NCBI RefSeq assembly: GCF_009870785.1
Contig: NZ_WTWX01000005.1
Location: 62,001-126,000, forward strand
DNA length: 64,000 nt
DNA from: Paenibacillus sp. An7
Lineage (GTDB): Bacteria; Bacillota; Bacilli; Paenibacillales; Paenibacillaceae
Reading direction: 5' to 3'
How positions within the stretch are numbered: the first letter of the stretch is position 1; the number at the start of each line of letters is the position of its first letter. Under the pieces are notes generated by a model that did not search any database, was not told the DNA's origin, and saw nothing but the letters and a program-made list of their open reading frames with translations. Shown here in pieces: positions 18,157 to 27,526 of the stretch. Position numbers and translations under genes: made by a program.

Positions 18157-18684
18157 TCAATTTGAATTGACTAGCTGCTTGATTTTGTACTCCAACGTGT
18201 CCAAATTCAGCTGACCTTCAAATTTCTCGGAGATTTTTCCGTCTTTAGATACAAAAAAAGTAGAAGGCATCGGTGAAATACCAAACTCACCTGTCACTTT
18301 TCTTCCCTTGTCATACATAATCGGAAAATCTACACCGACTCCGCGAACAAACTGATCCACCGTCATCTGATCTTCCCCTACATTTACGCCGATGAATACC
18401 ACGCCCTGCTCTTTCCATTTGTCCCATTGTTTCTGCAAGGCGGGCATTTCATCAACACATGGCTCACACCAAGTCCCCCAGAAATTGATAACCATGACCT
18501 TATCCTTGTATTCTGCAAGGGTATGAACTTTACCATCCATTCCAAGCAGTTCAAAATCAGGCACACGATCACCGACACCGGGTTTTCCATCCGAACCAAA
18601 AACAGACGAGCCAATGGCGTAGGCACCCAAGATGACAATGAATATCAAAATAATAACCTGAACGGTTCGTTTTGATTTCCCCAT
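18157..18684 (-). CDS. resA: Thiol-disulfide oxidoreductase ResA
   Basis: Membrane-anchored thioredoxin-fold protein that reduces the CXXCH cysteines of apocytochrome c. The signal anchor is at residues 8-28 and the active site CEPC at residues 73-76 in WGTWCEPC, the characteristic ResA dithiol. A cis-Pro region (MPSTFFV) is present. It is the first gene of resABCDE. The ATG has AAGGAGC upstream. Confidence 0.95.
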   Translation of the reverse strand: MGKSKRTVQVIILIFIVILGAYAIGSSVFGSDGKPGVGDRVPDFELLGMDGKVHTLAEYKDKVMVINFWGTWCEPCVDEMPALQKQWDKWKEQGVVFIGVNVGEDQMTVDQFVRGVGVDFPIMYDKGRKVTGEFGISPMPSTFFVSKDGKISEKFEGQLNLDTLEYKIKQLVNSN

Positions 18685-18717
18685 CGTTAATGCGCTCCTT
18701 TTATGACAATTATGTCC

Positions 18718-18743
18718 AATTATCCAGCCTATGGATAATTATA
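18718..18743 (-). promoter_or_regulatory. Inverted repeat overlapping the -10 of the res operon
   Basis: Perfect inverted repeat AATTATCC/GGATAATT with 7-bp centre (18718-18740). One arm overlaps a TATAAT (18738-18743, gene strand), with a TTGTGACA sequence about 16 bp upstream. It could be an operator or a 5' hairpin of the resA transcript. Confidence 0.5.
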
Positions 18744-18799
18744 ACGAAAAATGTCACAAAACTTCGTCTGTTTTTTGAAAATTATGTGTCCTTACGGAT

Positions 18800-19546
18800 T
18801 TATTTTTTGTTATTCTTCTCTGCAGCGGATTGAGCAGATTGCATCAAGTTATTAATTTCTTCTTTGGTCAAGTGCCGATATAGTCCCCGTTTCAAGTTTT
18901 GAAGGAGGAGTCCGCCAAAAGATATCCGTTTTAGTCTGGTTACCGGATGATTGATGGCTTCGAACATACGCCGAACCTGCCGGTTACGTCCTTCATGAAT
19001 CGTAATACTAATGACCGCTTCTTTCTTATCGGTATCTACATCCTTATATTCCACTTCTGCAGGATATGTCATTCCATCGTCCAGCATAATTCCTTTTCTC
19101 AGCTGATCGAGTGCAGTTCCGTGCGGAACTCCTTTTACAGTAGCCAAATAAGTCTTAGGTACATGATGCTTCGGATGCGTCAACAGATGTGCAAATTCAC
19201 CATCATTCGTTAGCAAAAGCAGTCCTTCGGTATCATAATCCAGTCTTCCTACCGGATAGACTCTTTCTTTGATTCCTTTCAGATAGTCTGACACAATTTT
19301 TCTGCCTTCTGGGTCAGAAGCACTTGTGATGACTCCTTTTGGCTTATTCAGCATGATATAAATTTTCTTCTCACTACGAATCGGCTTGCCGTTTACCGTA
19401 ATGATATCCTCATCGGGATTTGCTTTCGTACCAAGCTCGGTCACTACTTCTCCGTTGACTTCAACCTTACCGGACAGAATAAGCTCTTCGCTTTTACGTC
19501 TGGAAGCAATCCCTGCTTGTGCAATAATTTTTTGTAATCTCTCCAT
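18800..19546 (-). CDS. rluB: 23S rRNA pseudouridine synthase RluB
   Basis: Modifies U2605-equivalent in 23S rRNA. The N-terminal S4 domain (ERLQKIIAQAGIASRR) is followed by the RsuA/RluB catalytic core with GRLDYDTEGLLLLTND (catalytic Asp in the GRLD motif). I use the ATG of MERLQK at 19544-19546; a TTG two codons upstream is 7 nt from GAGG and is also possible. It follows spmB, as in B. subtilis. Confidence 0.93.
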   Translation of the reverse strand: MERLQKIIAQAGIASRRKSEELILSGKVEVNGEVVTELGTKANPDEDIITVNGKPIRSEKKIYIMLNKPKGVITSASDPEGRKIVSDYLKGIKERVYPVGRLDYDTEGLLLLTNDGEFAHLLTHPKHHVPKTYLATVKGVPHGTALDQLRKGIMLDDGMTYPAEVEYKDVDTDKKEAVISITIHEGRNRQVRRMFEAINHPVTRLKRISFGGLLLQNLKRGLYRHLTKEEINNLMQSAQSAAEKNNKK

Positions 19547-19616
19547 ATTCAATAAGTCACCTCAGGAATTAATGATACCCATCAGAAGGAGAAATAACAA
19601 GGTTATGAAAAGGAAA

Positions 19617-19645
19617 TAACCCTCGGGGCATTCTCCAAGGGCTTG
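19617..19645 (-). terminator. Probable weak terminator after spmB
   Basis: CCCTTGG/CCGAGGG arms (one G-U pair) followed by TTATTT in the gene direction. Confidence 0.45.
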
Positions 19646-19664
19646 CGATCAGGGTAAACAGGTT

Positions 19665-20198
19665 TTAACCAAATACAAGAAGACATATAAAAATAGCTGC
19701 AACAAAGCCAACTAGATCAGATAAAAGTCCCACTTTGAGTGCATATCTGCTATTTCTAATACCGACAGCCCCAAAATAAACAGTAAGTACATACAGCGTC
19801 GTATCCGTGCTTCCTTGTACTGTTGAAGCGATTCTTCCAATCATGGAGTCTGGACCATAGGTTCCAATCAAATCCGTTGTAAAGGCAAGAGAACCTGTCC
19901 CTGTCAGCGGCCGAAGTATACCAAGAGGTAATATTTCAGAAGGAACCCCCATCCACTGAAAAAAGGGAGTAAAGAAACTCAAAAAGAAATCAAGTGCTCC
20001 CGAAGCACGAAATACACTGATTGCCACCATCATAGCTACAAGCTGAGGAATGATAGAAATTGCAGTTCCAAATCCCTCTTTGGCTCCGTCTACAAAGGAT
20101 TCATACACAAGGACCTTACGGTAATAGGCATATAATGGAACAAAAGCAATAATAATTGGGATGGCCCATGTAGAAATGAGATTAATGAACGCTAACAT
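19665..20198 (-). CDS. spmB: Spore maturation protein SpmB
   Basis: Polytopic membrane protein of the nucleoside-recognition (Gate) family, needed in the forespore for core dehydration. Visible motifs are LRPLTGTGSLAFTTDL and STDTTLYVLTVYFGAVGI. 177 aa. The ATG begins 5 bp after the spmA stop, so the two are cotranslated. The order dacB-spmA-spmB is the same as in B. subtilis. Confidence 0.94.
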   Translation of the reverse strand: MLAFINLISTWAIPIIIAFVPLYAYYRKVLVYESFVDGAKEGFGTAISIIPQLVAMMVAISVFRASGALDFFLSFFTPFFQWMGVPSEILPLGILRPLTGTGSLAFTTDLIGTYGPDSMIGRIASTVQGSTDTTLYVLTVYFGAVGIRNSRYALKVGLLSDLVGFVAAIFICLLVFG

Positions 20199-20202
20199 GT
20201 GC

Positions 20203-20844
20203 TCACCCTTTCACACTTGTTTCCGGGGGCGGCGGCTGTGTTCTATCTACGATGCGTTTAGGTGTCCTCGGCAATCTACTGCGGTAATAGCGATCCAGCA
20301 TAATGGCTGCCGCCGTTGCAAAAGCAGTAGCAACAAGGGTCGTCCCCACAATTTCAGCAGGATTGGCAGAATGATAATTCAGCCGGATCGCTATCAGTGT
20401 GGTCGGAATCAAGGTAATGCTTGCTGTATTTATAGCCAGCAGTGTGCACATCGCTGGACTTGCTACTTGTTTATCCGGATTCAGTTCCTGTAGCTGCTGC
20501 ATTGCTTTTATCCCCATTGGAGTAGCCGCATTTCCAAGTCCCAGTAAGTTGGCACTCATATTGGAGAGGATATATCCCATGGCAGGATGATTTTTAGGAA
20601 CATCAGGAAATAAGAAAGCAACAATGGGTCCTAGAAGTTTTGCAATCTTAGACAGTAATCCAGCATCTTCTGCCATCTTCATCATTCCCATCCAGAAGAC
20701 AAGAACACTAATGAGTCCAAAACATACCGTTACACCCGTAGCAGCACCATCAAAGGCGGACTGAGTAACGACTTCAATGTTCCCTTTTGCCGCTGCAAAA
20801 CAAAATCCAATCACAATCATGGCAAGCCAAATGACATTTATCAA
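20203..20844 (-). CDS. spmA: Spore maturation protein SpmA
   Basis: Partner of SpmB, with the Gate-domain motifs FWMGMMKMAEDAGL and LGLGNAATPMGIKAM. 213 aa with several TM helices. The start is a TTG at 20842-20844 with GGGAGGGG 6 nt upstream. It lies 27 bp after dacB. Confidence 0.94.
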   Translation of the reverse strand: MINVIWLAMIVIGFCFAAAKGNIEVVTQSAFDGAATGVTVCFGLISVLVFWMGMMKMAEDAGLLSKIAKLLGPIVAFLFPDVPKNHPAMGYILSNMSANLLGLGNAATPMGIKAMQQLQELNPDKQVASPAMCTLLAINTASITLIPTTLIAIRLNYHSANPAEIVGTTLVATAFATAAAIMLDRYYRSRLPRTPKRIVDRTQPPPPETSVKG

Positions 20845-20871
20845 CGCGAACCCCTCCCGCTTCGGATTCCT

Positions 20872-22071
20872 TTATTCCCTTGTGAATATTTGGCCGAGTA
20901 CTTCTCGGAGTGAACTTAAAAATGTGCTTTTATGAACCAGATTATAAGATAAAACGGAAGTTTCGGCTGAAGTATCTTTCGGAATATAACTTCCCTTTTT
21001 ATACACGGGGATATGACCGATTTTTACTCCATTCAGCATAAACTCAACCCGTCCTTTAAGCCCAAAGTCTGCATCCTTGTCCACAATTTTTTTAGCTTCT
21101 TCAAGCTGCTGATCATAAAGAATCAGCTTTGTTTTAATACTTCCCGCTTCGGAAGCTAGTAAAGGGTACTTAAATGAGTTACCTGTAACATATTGAAATT
21201 TTTGAATGGACTGGCCTTTTTGTGCGAGATCAACAAGCGGATAATGCTCAAATCCATAGTTCAGCATTTTAGCATGATCGCTCCAGTCATCCCCATCATT
21301 TAAAGTTACCGCTGCGAGCTGTTGCCCTTCGCGAGTTGCAGAACTCACAAGACACCTGAATGCCATCTTAGTATACCCGGTTTTTACTCCGTCTGCTCCT
21401 TCATAAAGCCGCAACATCTTGTTTTTATTCAGCCAATTATAATCCCAGGATTCATTCGGATTGGGTGCTTTTTTCTGCTGCGTACCGACAATGCGTTTGA
21501 AATCCGCATTATGAAGTGCGTACGCGGTTAGCTTGGCCACATCATTAGCTGTAGAATAGTGACCTTCGGCATCAAGCCCGTGCGGGTTCTTAAACTGAGT
21601 GTGACTGAGCCCGATTTCCTCCGCCTTCTGATTCATTAAGTGAACGAACCCTTCTTCTGATCCCCCAACGTGTTCAGCAATCGCGGTTGCTGCGTCGTTT
21701 CCTGAGCGGAGCATAAGGCCGTACAGCATATTCTCCAGTGACATTTTCTCTCCAAGTTTCAAATACAAAGAGGAGCCTTCCTTACCGGCTGCATTTTTAC
21801 TTACAGTTACCATGCTCTTTAAGTCCATTTTTTCCACTGCAACGAGGGCAGTCATGATTTTGGTTAGGCTTGCGATTCTCATTTCTTTATCTCCGTCTTT
21901 GCTGTACAGAATACGGCCCGAACTCACATCAATAAGAGAAGCGGTTTCTGCATTGGTATGAAGTGCTGGGGGTTCCTTATGTTCGGGTTTATGATCAGCA
22001 TAAGCAGTAAGAGGTGATAACATAAGTGTTACTACCAAGGGCAACATACTACATTTTTTTAATAGTTTCAT
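20872..22071 (-). CDS. dacB: Sporulation D-alanyl-D-alanine carboxypeptidase DacB (PBP5*-type)
   Basis: Controls cortex cross-linking during sporulation. It has a signal peptide (to about residue 25) and active-site SLTK (Ser68-Lys71). The second motif SGND and third motif KTGY follow, then a C-terminal beta domain. 399 aa, close to B. subtilis DacB. The call to DacB rather than another DD-carboxypeptidase rests on its place directly before spmA-spmB. The ATG has GGAGGAGA upstream. Confidence 0.93.
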   Translation of the reverse strand: MKLLKKCSMLPLVVTLMLSPLTAYADHKPEHKEPPALHTNAETASLIDVSSGRILYSKDGDKEMRIASLTKIMTALVAVEKMDLKSMVTVSKNAAGKEGSSLYLKLGEKMSLENMLYGLMLRSGNDAATAIAEHVGGSEEGFVHLMNQKAEEIGLSHTQFKNPHGLDAEGHYSTANDVAKLTAYALHNADFKRIVGTQQKKAPNPNESWDYNWLNKNKMLRLYEGADGVKTGYTKMAFRCLVSSATREGQQLAAVTLNDGDDWSDHAKMLNYGFEHYPLVDLAQKGQSIQKFQYVTGNSFKYPLLASEAGSIKTKLILYDQQLEEAKKIVDKDADFGLKGRVEFMLNGVKIGHIPVYKKGSYIPKDTSAETSVLSYNLVHKSTFLSSLREVLGQIFTRE

Positions 22072-22164
22072 AAGTTCTCCTCCGGGTCCTTTTGCAGAAT
22101 CTTGTACTATACTATGTCCTTGTCCATCGAAGTATGTCCTTGTTTAATCAAACCGCTTGTCGTT

Positions 22165-22215
22165 ACCAAAACAAATTCCCTTCCAGCACAAGACTGGAAG
22201 GGAATTTGTTTTGGT
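22165..22215. terminator. Perfect 22-bp hairpin, probable bidirectional terminator
   Basis: Arms 22165-22186 and 22194-22215 are perfectly complementary, with a 7-nt loop. The inner CCCTTCCAG/CTGGAAGGG part is followed on either strand by AATTTGTTTT, so the outer stem doubles as the U-tract. It lies between ytfJ and dacB, both on the minus strand. Confidence 0.75.
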
Positions 22216-22219
22216 GCTT

Positions 22220-22657
22220 CTATTGGGAAGAAGAAAGAGTTGTTGTTGTGTTTGTTTGATTATTTTTGAAAAGCTGCTGCATTTGATCAATTAATTTCGG
22301 CGCTTGATCAATAATTTTCTCGAACAAATGCGTATTGTTATCTAGAGGAACGATATTTACTCCATCTTTTCCCACAACAAGAAAAGCGATCGGATGTATG
22401 GATACACCACCCCCGCTGCCTCCGCCAAAAGGAACGGCTGATGGCGAATGAGCACTACTGCGGTCATGCTGCTGTTCTGTTTCTAGATGAAAATCACTGC
22501 CTCCTGCTGCAAATCCAAAACCAACACGGCTAATCGGCAAAATAACAGTACCGTCTGGTGTTTCTACTGCATCGCCTACAATGGTATTTACATCAACCAT
22601 CGCTTTAATATTTTCCATGGCTGTTTTCATTAGACCTTGAATCGGATGATCGGACAT
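22220..22657 (-). CDS. ytfJ: Sporulation protein YtfJ/GerW family
   Basis: Spore protein linked to germination. Conserved features are HPIQGLMKTAMENIK at the start, the Gly/Ser-rich segment FGGGSGGGVSIHPIAFLVV, and a helical C-terminus with Gln/Asn/Thr-rich tail. 145 aa. The start is the ATG at 22655-22657, 10 nt after AGGAGG; an ATG three codons upstream is only 1 nt from the ribosome binding site. It is next to a DUF2953 gene, as ytfJ-ytfI are in B. subtilis. Confidence 0.92.
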   Translation of the reverse strand: MSDHPIQGLMKTAMENIKAMVDVNTIVGDAVETPDGTVILPISRVGFGFAAGGSDFHLETEQQHDRSSAHSPSAVPFGGGSGGGVSIHPIAFLVVGKDGVNIVPLDNNTHLFEKIIDQAPKLIDQMQQLFKNNQTNTTTTLSSSQ

Positions 22658-22753
22658 AGAATACATACCTCCTGCTAATCAATAGTTTGACATAATATAG
22701 GTTTCCCAACTTTTCCTCTTGCTATGTGTATATTTAAGAAAAAAGATTCTAAG

Positions 22754-23446
22754 TTATTCTCTGCTGCTTAACTCTCGTCGCCAAGCCCAAATTCCACCAT
22801 GTGCATTCACGATACTGTGACTTATGGTACGGAAGATTTTCATCAACCTAAAAAACCGAATATAAGCCCGAAACTCGAGAAGGGTATCCAAGGACCACTT
22901 TTCCTCCCAGATCGCCTTTACTTTTAGATTAGGACCGTCTGTAAACGTCACTTTGTAAGACAACCACCCGAGCAAGGTGTTTTTAATCCCCCACAACAAG
23001 CCGGTCAGTACAGAGGTGGTTACCACATCCTCCGTACCAAGCCTGGTTTGCCAAACAAGTTTCGTTATGTGGAGCTGGGAAAAGTCATTTGTCTCCCAGA
23101 TACGAAGTGCATAAGCACTTTTCATAAGGTCCTTGATTTGATAATTGAATCCTTTTTTGCCTCGCTTATTAGTGGAAGGATCATTTTGAGATCCATCGTC
23201 ACCCTTTTTATCGGACAATTTATCTGCTACGAGTTGAGCAAACTGTCTCTTAAGTTCTTCAAAACGTTCAGCTGGAAGTTCGTAATGAAATCGGACGGCA
23301 CCATATACCAATTTCACTCGAAATTCCATTTTTGCTTGAGTGTTTCGCGTCTTTATACTAGCTTCAATATGTATATTGGATAACAAGGCCAAGATGAGGA
23401 GTAGAATTATAACAGCTAAAAATATCAATCCAATCCAGATCCACAC
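22754..23446 (-). CDS. DUF2953 membrane protein (YtfI-like)
   Basis: N-terminal TM segment (residues 2-25), then a soluble domain with a variable Asp/Ser/Lys-rich insert at 75-95. The ending contains the family's TKLVWQTRLGTEDVV and LKVKAIWEEKWSLD segments. The function is unknown, probably sporulation-related given ytfJ downstream. The start is a GTG with AGGAGG 8 nt upstream. Confidence 0.85.
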   Translation of the reverse strand: MWIWIGLIFLAVIILLLILALLSNIHIEASIKTRNTQAKMEFRVKLVYGAVRFHYELPAERFEELKRQFAQLVADKLSDKKGDDGSQNDPSTNKRGKKGFNYQIKDLMKSAYALRIWETNDFSQLHITKLVWQTRLGTEDVVTTSVLTGLLWGIKNTLLGWLSYKVTFTDGPNLKVKAIWEEKWSLDTLLEFRAYIRFFRLMKIFRTISHSIVNAHGGIWAWRRELSSRE

Positions 23447-23542
23447 GCGGGTTTCCTCCTGTTTTATAAGTCTCTCTGCTTACTTTCATGCATACATCAG
23501 TCTAGTATGTTCATAAAAAATGGAAAGCATTCTGCTGCAGAA

Positions 23543-23583
23543 CAAAAAGAAACCGATACTCCTAAAAAAGAGCGTCGGTTTCT
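23543..23583 (-). terminator. Rho-independent terminator after scpB
   Basis: AGAAACCGA/TCGGTTTCT arms followed by TTTTTG in the gene direction. Confidence 0.8.
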
Positions 23584-23598
23584 CATTTAACTATTTTG

Positions 23599-24192
23599 TT
23601 AGTTATCTTCCTCAAACCCAGTCTGTTCAAGCTTAGTGAACAGAAGTTGGGTTTCTTCTTCTTGCGCTTCAGCTTCCTCAAATAAATTAGGTTCTGGCAG
23701 ATCCTTAATGGATCCAAGACCAAAATAATCAAGGAATGCTTTTGTTGTTCCATAGAGAATCGGTCTGCCAATGGCTTCCGCTCTTCCTACTTCGTGTATC
23801 AAATCTTTGTTGACCAGCGTATGAATCGCTCGTTCCGATTTGACTCCGCGAATTTCTTCAATCTCAATTCTTGTGATCGGCTGACGATAAGCAATGATGG
23901 ACAGCGTTTCAAGAGCTGCCTGGGAAAGAGAAGAACGTGACGGCGAATAGGCTAGTTTTTCAAAATACGGAGCGTGATCCGGAAGTGTACTCATTTGAAA
24001 ATTGCCGGCAATTTTCAGAATTTGTAGACCTCTCTGCTGTTCTGCATACTCTTGTTTTAGCTCCTCGAGGGCACCAGCCACGATATCTTGAGACTCGTTA
24101 ACGATTTCCGAGAGCTGCTTAACGCCCAGCCCTTCCTCTCCCGCTAAAAACAAAAGTCCCTCAATAATCGATTTCAATGTTCGCAAGTCCAT
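23599..24192 (-). CDS. scpB: Segregation and condensation protein B
   Basis: Winged-helix partner of ScpA in the SMC complex that condenses and segregates chromosomes. Motifs include IEGLLFLAGEEGL, QAALETLSIIAYRQPITR and EIRGVKSERAIHTL. 197 aa with an acidic tail. The reading frame overlaps the 3' end of scpA by 32 bp, suggesting coupled translation; the ATG has GAGGGG 12 nt upstream. Confidence 0.95.
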   Translation of the reverse strand: MDLRTLKSIIEGLLFLAGEEGLGVKQLSEIVNESQDIVAGALEELKQEYAEQQRGLQILKIAGNFQMSTLPDHAPYFEKLAYSPSRSSLSQAALETLSIIAYRQPITRIEIEEIRGVKSERAIHTLVNKDLIHEVGRAEAIGRPILYGTTKAFLDYFGLGSIKDLPEPNLFEEAEAQEEETQLLFTKLEQTGFEEDN

Positions 24193-24961
24193 CGATCTGT
24201 TTTTCCCCTCTCCATTCCATCACGATATCTTCAAACAATCGTTCCTGGTAACATACAATTTTTTTCATTTTCATCAACTCCAAAATCGCTAAAAACGTTA
24301 CTACTACTTCTTGACGGATCATTTCTTCATGAAAAAGCTTGGAAAATAACATCTTCCCACCATAACCTTTGGCTTGCAGTGCTCCTGCCACATCACGAAT
24401 CCGATCTTTGACCGATATTTCATCCCGATGAATTTTAGCCACAGCCGGCTGCCTGGAAGATCTGCTTAGCGCTTTTTGAAAAGCTGCTATTAAATCTGAG
24501 GTATGAAGTCCCTGCACCGGATTACTTGGCTCTACCTGAACGTATGGAGTCAGGTCTTCCGGCTCCTTAGAGAAGATCAAACTTCTTTCAGATTCCCTTT
24601 CATGCAGATGACGAGCAATTCCTTTAAATTTACGGTATTCCATGAGTCGCTGTACAAGTTCTGCACGAGGATCATACATTTCCTCTTCCATGTAGTCATC
24701 ATAGATTTCATCATCCGCAAACACCGGTGGTTTGGGAAGAAGTATTTTGGATTTAATCGCAAGCAAGGTTGCCGCCATGACAAGAAATTCACTTGTAATA
24801 TCAAGTTCCAATTCCTGCATGGAATGAATGTAGTCCATATATTGATCTGTAATATGACTGATCGGAATATCTTGGATGTCAATTTCATGTTTGTCAATCA
24901 AGTGCAATAAAAGGTCCAAAGGTCCTTCAAACGTTTCAAGCTTATAGGTTACAACCGTCAA
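24161..24961 (-). CDS. scpA: Segregation and condensation protein A
   Basis: Kleisin subunit that bridges the SMC heads. The N-terminal ETFEGPLDLLLHLIDKHEID is the family signature; a charged middle and a winged-helix C-terminus (VVTFLAILELMK) follow. The frame is open further upstream, but GGAGG lies directly against the first ATG there. The TTG at 24959-24961, 9 nt after GGAGG, gives MTVVTYKLETF and the expected N-terminus, 266 aa. Confidence 0.94.
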   Translation of the reverse strand: MTVVTYKLETFEGPLDLLLHLIDKHEIDIQDIPISHITDQYMDYIHSMQELELDITSEFLVMAATLLAIKSKILLPKPPVFADDEIYDDYMEEEMYDPRAELVQRLMEYRKFKGIARHLHERESERSLIFSKEPEDLTPYVQVEPSNPVQGLHTSDLIAAFQKALSRSSRQPAVAKIHRDEISVKDRIRDVAGALQAKGYGGKMLFSKLFHEEMIRQEVVVTFLAILELMKMKKIVCYQERLFEDIVMEWRGEKQIDGLANIEIDY

Positions 24962-24998
24962 TGGACGCATCCTCCCGCTACAGTTACAAAATACAAGA

Positions 24999-25048
24999 GC
25001 CCTGCCCCCGTAACTTTTGTATTGTAACAAAAGATACGAGTACAGGGC
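24999..25048 (-). terminator. Strong hairpin after ribH
   Basis: GCCCTG/CAGGGC outer arms and CTTTTGT/ACAAAAG inner arms with a 6-nt loop. The following sequence is TCTTGTATTTTG, a poor T-run, so termination is likely but imperfect. Confidence 0.6.
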
Positions 25049-25065
25049 ACTACATTAAATAAGCA

Positions 25066-25533
25066 CTATTTTAGCTGTTTCGTCAAGTTTGCCATTTCAA
25101 TCGCTGCTACTGCAGCGTCCCAACCTTTATTACCTGCCTTGGTTCCAGAACGCTCAATCGCTTGCTCTATGTTCTCTGTTGAAACCAGTCCGAAGATGGT
25201 AGGAACACCTGTTTTCAGGTTAATTGACGCAACTCCTTTGGACATTTCATTACATACATAATCATAGTGGGTTGTTGACCCTCTGATGACGGTAGCCAGC
25301 GTGACAACTGCGTCATATTTACCGCTCTCCGCCATCTTTTGTGCTACAAGCGGAATTTCAAAAGCACCAGGAACCCATGCCACATCGATTTCATCATCTT
25401 TTACTCCATGGCGCTTGAAAGCATCGAGTGAAGCAGATAATAACTTACTTGTTAAAAACTCGTTAAACCGGGCTACCACAACTCCATATCGTAATCCCTC
25501 AGATACTAAGTTCCCCTCAAAAACATTTGCCAT
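25066..25533 (-). CDS. ribH: 6,7-dimethyl-8-ribityllumazine synthase
   Basis: Condenses the pyrimidine intermediate with 3,4-dihydroxy-2-butanone 4-phosphate. Motifs are VARFNEF at the start, [23 protein letters not shown] (with catalytic His), and a C-terminal NKGWDAA. 155 aa, last gene of the rib operon. The ATG has AAGGAG 8 nt upstream. Confidence 0.97.
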   Translation of the reverse strand: MANVFEGNLVSEGLRYGVVVARFNEFLTSKLLSASLDAFKRHGVKDDEIDVAWVPGAFEIPLVAQKMAESGKYDAVVTLATVIRGSTTHYDYVCNEMSKGVASINLKTGVPTIFGLVSTENIEQAIERSGTKAGNKGWDAAVAAIEMANLTKQLK

Positions 25534-25558
25534 TATCTACATCTCCTTTTTATGTCGC

Positions 25559-26800
25559 TTACAACTCTTTATTCTCGTTCTGTTCCATATCATCAAACGT
25601 TAACATATGACCGAGCTTTGCTTGCTTCGTATGGAGATAGGAAGTATTCTCTACATTCTCTGCAATTTGAATGGGAACACGTTCCACAACTTCTAGACCA
25701 TATCCTTCCAGACCTTTGATCTTACGCGGATTGTTGGTAAGAAGCCTGATTTTACGAATTCCCAGGTCTTTTAAAATTTGAGCACCAATGCCATAGTCCC
25801 GAAGATCTGCCGGAAAACCAAGTTTTAAATTTGCATCCACGGTATCGAGTCCTTGTTCCTGAAGCTTATAAGCTTTTAATTTATTAATAAGTCCGATTCC
25901 TCGTCCTTCTTGTCGCATATAGAGCAGAACGCCGCTTCCATTGTCGTGAATTTGCCGAAGAGCTGCTTCAAATTGAGGTCCACAGTCACATCTGTGAGAG
26001 TGGAAAACATCGCCTGTCAGGCACTCGGAGTGGACACGCACCAGTACAGGTTCATCTGTATTCAGCTCCCCTTTGACAAGAGCGATATGCTCTTTGTTAT
26101 CTAGTTCATTGGTATAGGCGACTGCCTGAAACACGCCAAAGTCAGTAGGCATCCGAACGCTAACTTCCCTTGTTACGAGTCTTTCTTGCGAATTGCGATA
26201 AGCAATCATATCTTTAATAGTAATCAGTTTTAGATCATGCTTTTTAGCCATTTCAAATAGATCAGGCAGACGTGCCATCGATCCATCCTCTTTAATAATT
26301 TCACATATCACACCAGCTTGATAAGCTCCGCTCATTCGTGCAAGATCTACAGCGGCTTCCGTATGTCCTGCTCTTCTTAATACCCCGCCTTTTTTCGCGA
26401 TTAAAGGAAACATATGCCCTGGTTTTCTGAAGTCCTCTCCTGCAGCCTCAGGATCAATAAGCGACTTCACCGTCATTGAACGTTCTTGCGCCGAAATTCC
26501 TGTCGTTGTCAGCTTATGATCTACAGACACCGTAAAGGCTGTACCATGAAAATCTGTATTATGCTGAACCATGGGTTTTAAATCCAACTCATTTGCTCGT
26601 TCTTGCGTAATCGGAACACATACGAGGCCACGGCCCTCCGTAATCATAAAATTAATGACTTCTGGCGTAGCCAGTTCAGCCAGGGCGACGAGGTCCCCTT
26701 CATTCTCACGGTCTTCATCGTCAACAACGATAACGACCTTTCCTTTTTGTAGATCCTGAATCGCTTCTTCTACGGTATGAAAATGAAATGTACTTTCCAT
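25559..26800 (-). CDS. ribAB: Bifunctional DHBP synthase / GTP cyclohydrolase II
   Basis: The N-terminal RibB domain (residues 1-200) makes 3,4-dihydroxy-2-butanone 4-phosphate; its acidic metal loop is [12 protein letters not shown]. The C-terminal RibA domain (205-400) opens GTP; zinc ligands lie in [17 protein letters not shown] and the catalytic region is [10 protein letters not shown]. Both sets of key residues are intact. The start is the ATG at 26798-26800; a TTG one codon upstream is not needed. Confidence 0.96.
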   Translation of the reverse strand: MESTFHFHTVEEAIQDLQKGKVVIVVDDEDRENEGDLVALAELATPEVINFMITEGRGLVCVPITQERANELDLKPMVQHNTDFHGTAFTVSVDHKLTTTGISAQERSMTVKSLIDPEAAGEDFRKPGHMFPLIAKKGGVLRRAGHTEAAVDLARMSGAYQAGVICEIIKEDGSMARLPDLFEMAKKHDLKLITIKDMIAYRNSQERLVTREVSVRMPTDFGVFQAVAYTNELDNKEHIALVKGELNTDEPVLVRVHSECLTGDVFHSHRCDCGPQFEAALRQIHDNGSGVLLYMRQEGRGIGLINKLKAYKLQEQGLDTVDANLKLGFPADLRDYGIGAQILKDLGIRKIRLLTNNPRKIKGLEGYGLEVVERVPIQIAENVENTSYLHTKQAKLGHMLTFDDMEQNENKEL

Positions 26801-26851
26801 CAATGATTACCTGCTTTCACTTGATAGTCTTGTAATGAGGTATGAAATTTT

Positions 26852-27520
26852 TTATAAAAAACCATGATTGCTTAAAAAATCATAACTGAGTCCAGCAGAT
26901 GGATCCTTCTGCGTTGGTCCGTTATTTTCATGATATCCGAGTAAATGATTCACATATTTTCCGATCACATCACATTCAATATTGATAAGATCTCCCGTAT
27001 TTCGATAACCCAGCACCGTCTGAGCTAGTGTATGAGGAATGATCGAGACTGTAAATGCACTCCCCGTAACATCTACAACGGTTAAGCTGGTTCCTTCCAC
27101 AGTGATTGATCCTTTGGGAATGATATAACGAAATAATTCTGTACTTACCGGAGCTATTTCAAATACGACTGCATTTTGGTCTCGTTTAATAGACAGAATA
27201 CGGGCTGTACCATCAACATGACCTTGCACAATGTGACCACCAAATCGACCTTTTGCAGACATCGCCCTTTCGAGGTTAACCAAACTTCCGTTTGCCAGTA
27301 ATTTCAGATTCGTACTTCTATAAGTCTCAGGCATCACATCGACTAAAAATCCGGAAGCTTCGATCGACGTTACGGTTAGACATACGCCATTTACAGCTAC
27401 ACTGTCACCAATGTTTAAATCCTCCATAACCCGACTCGCTGAAATACCAAGCACCATTGCTTCGCCCTTCCGGCCTATAGTCCGTACTTTTCCTACTTCT
27501 TCAACTAAGCCGGTAAACAA
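26852..27520 (-). CDS. ribE: Riboflavin synthase alpha subunit
   Basis: Dismutates two lumazine molecules to riboflavin. Two homologous lumazine-binding barrels are visible, each with a GxVxxVxxGxxG-like opening (MFTGLVEEVGK at 1; GGHIVQGHVDG near 97) and VAVNGVCLTV / ITVEGTSLTV repeats. 222 aa. The start is a TTG at 27518-27520, 9 nt after AAGGAG. It lies 6 bp after ribD. Confidence 0.95.
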   Translation of the reverse strand: MFTGLVEEVGKVRTIGRKGEAMVLGISASRVMEDLNIGDSVAVNGVCLTVTSIEASGFLVDVMPETYRSTNLKLLANGSLVNLERAMSAKGRFGGHIVQGHVDGTARILSIKRDQNAVVFEIAPVSTELFRYIIPKGSITVEGTSLTVVDVTGSAFTVSIIPHTLAQTVLGYRNTGDLINIECDVIGKYVNHLLGYHENNGPTQKDPSAGLSYDFLSNHGFL

Positions 27521-27526
27521 AATACA

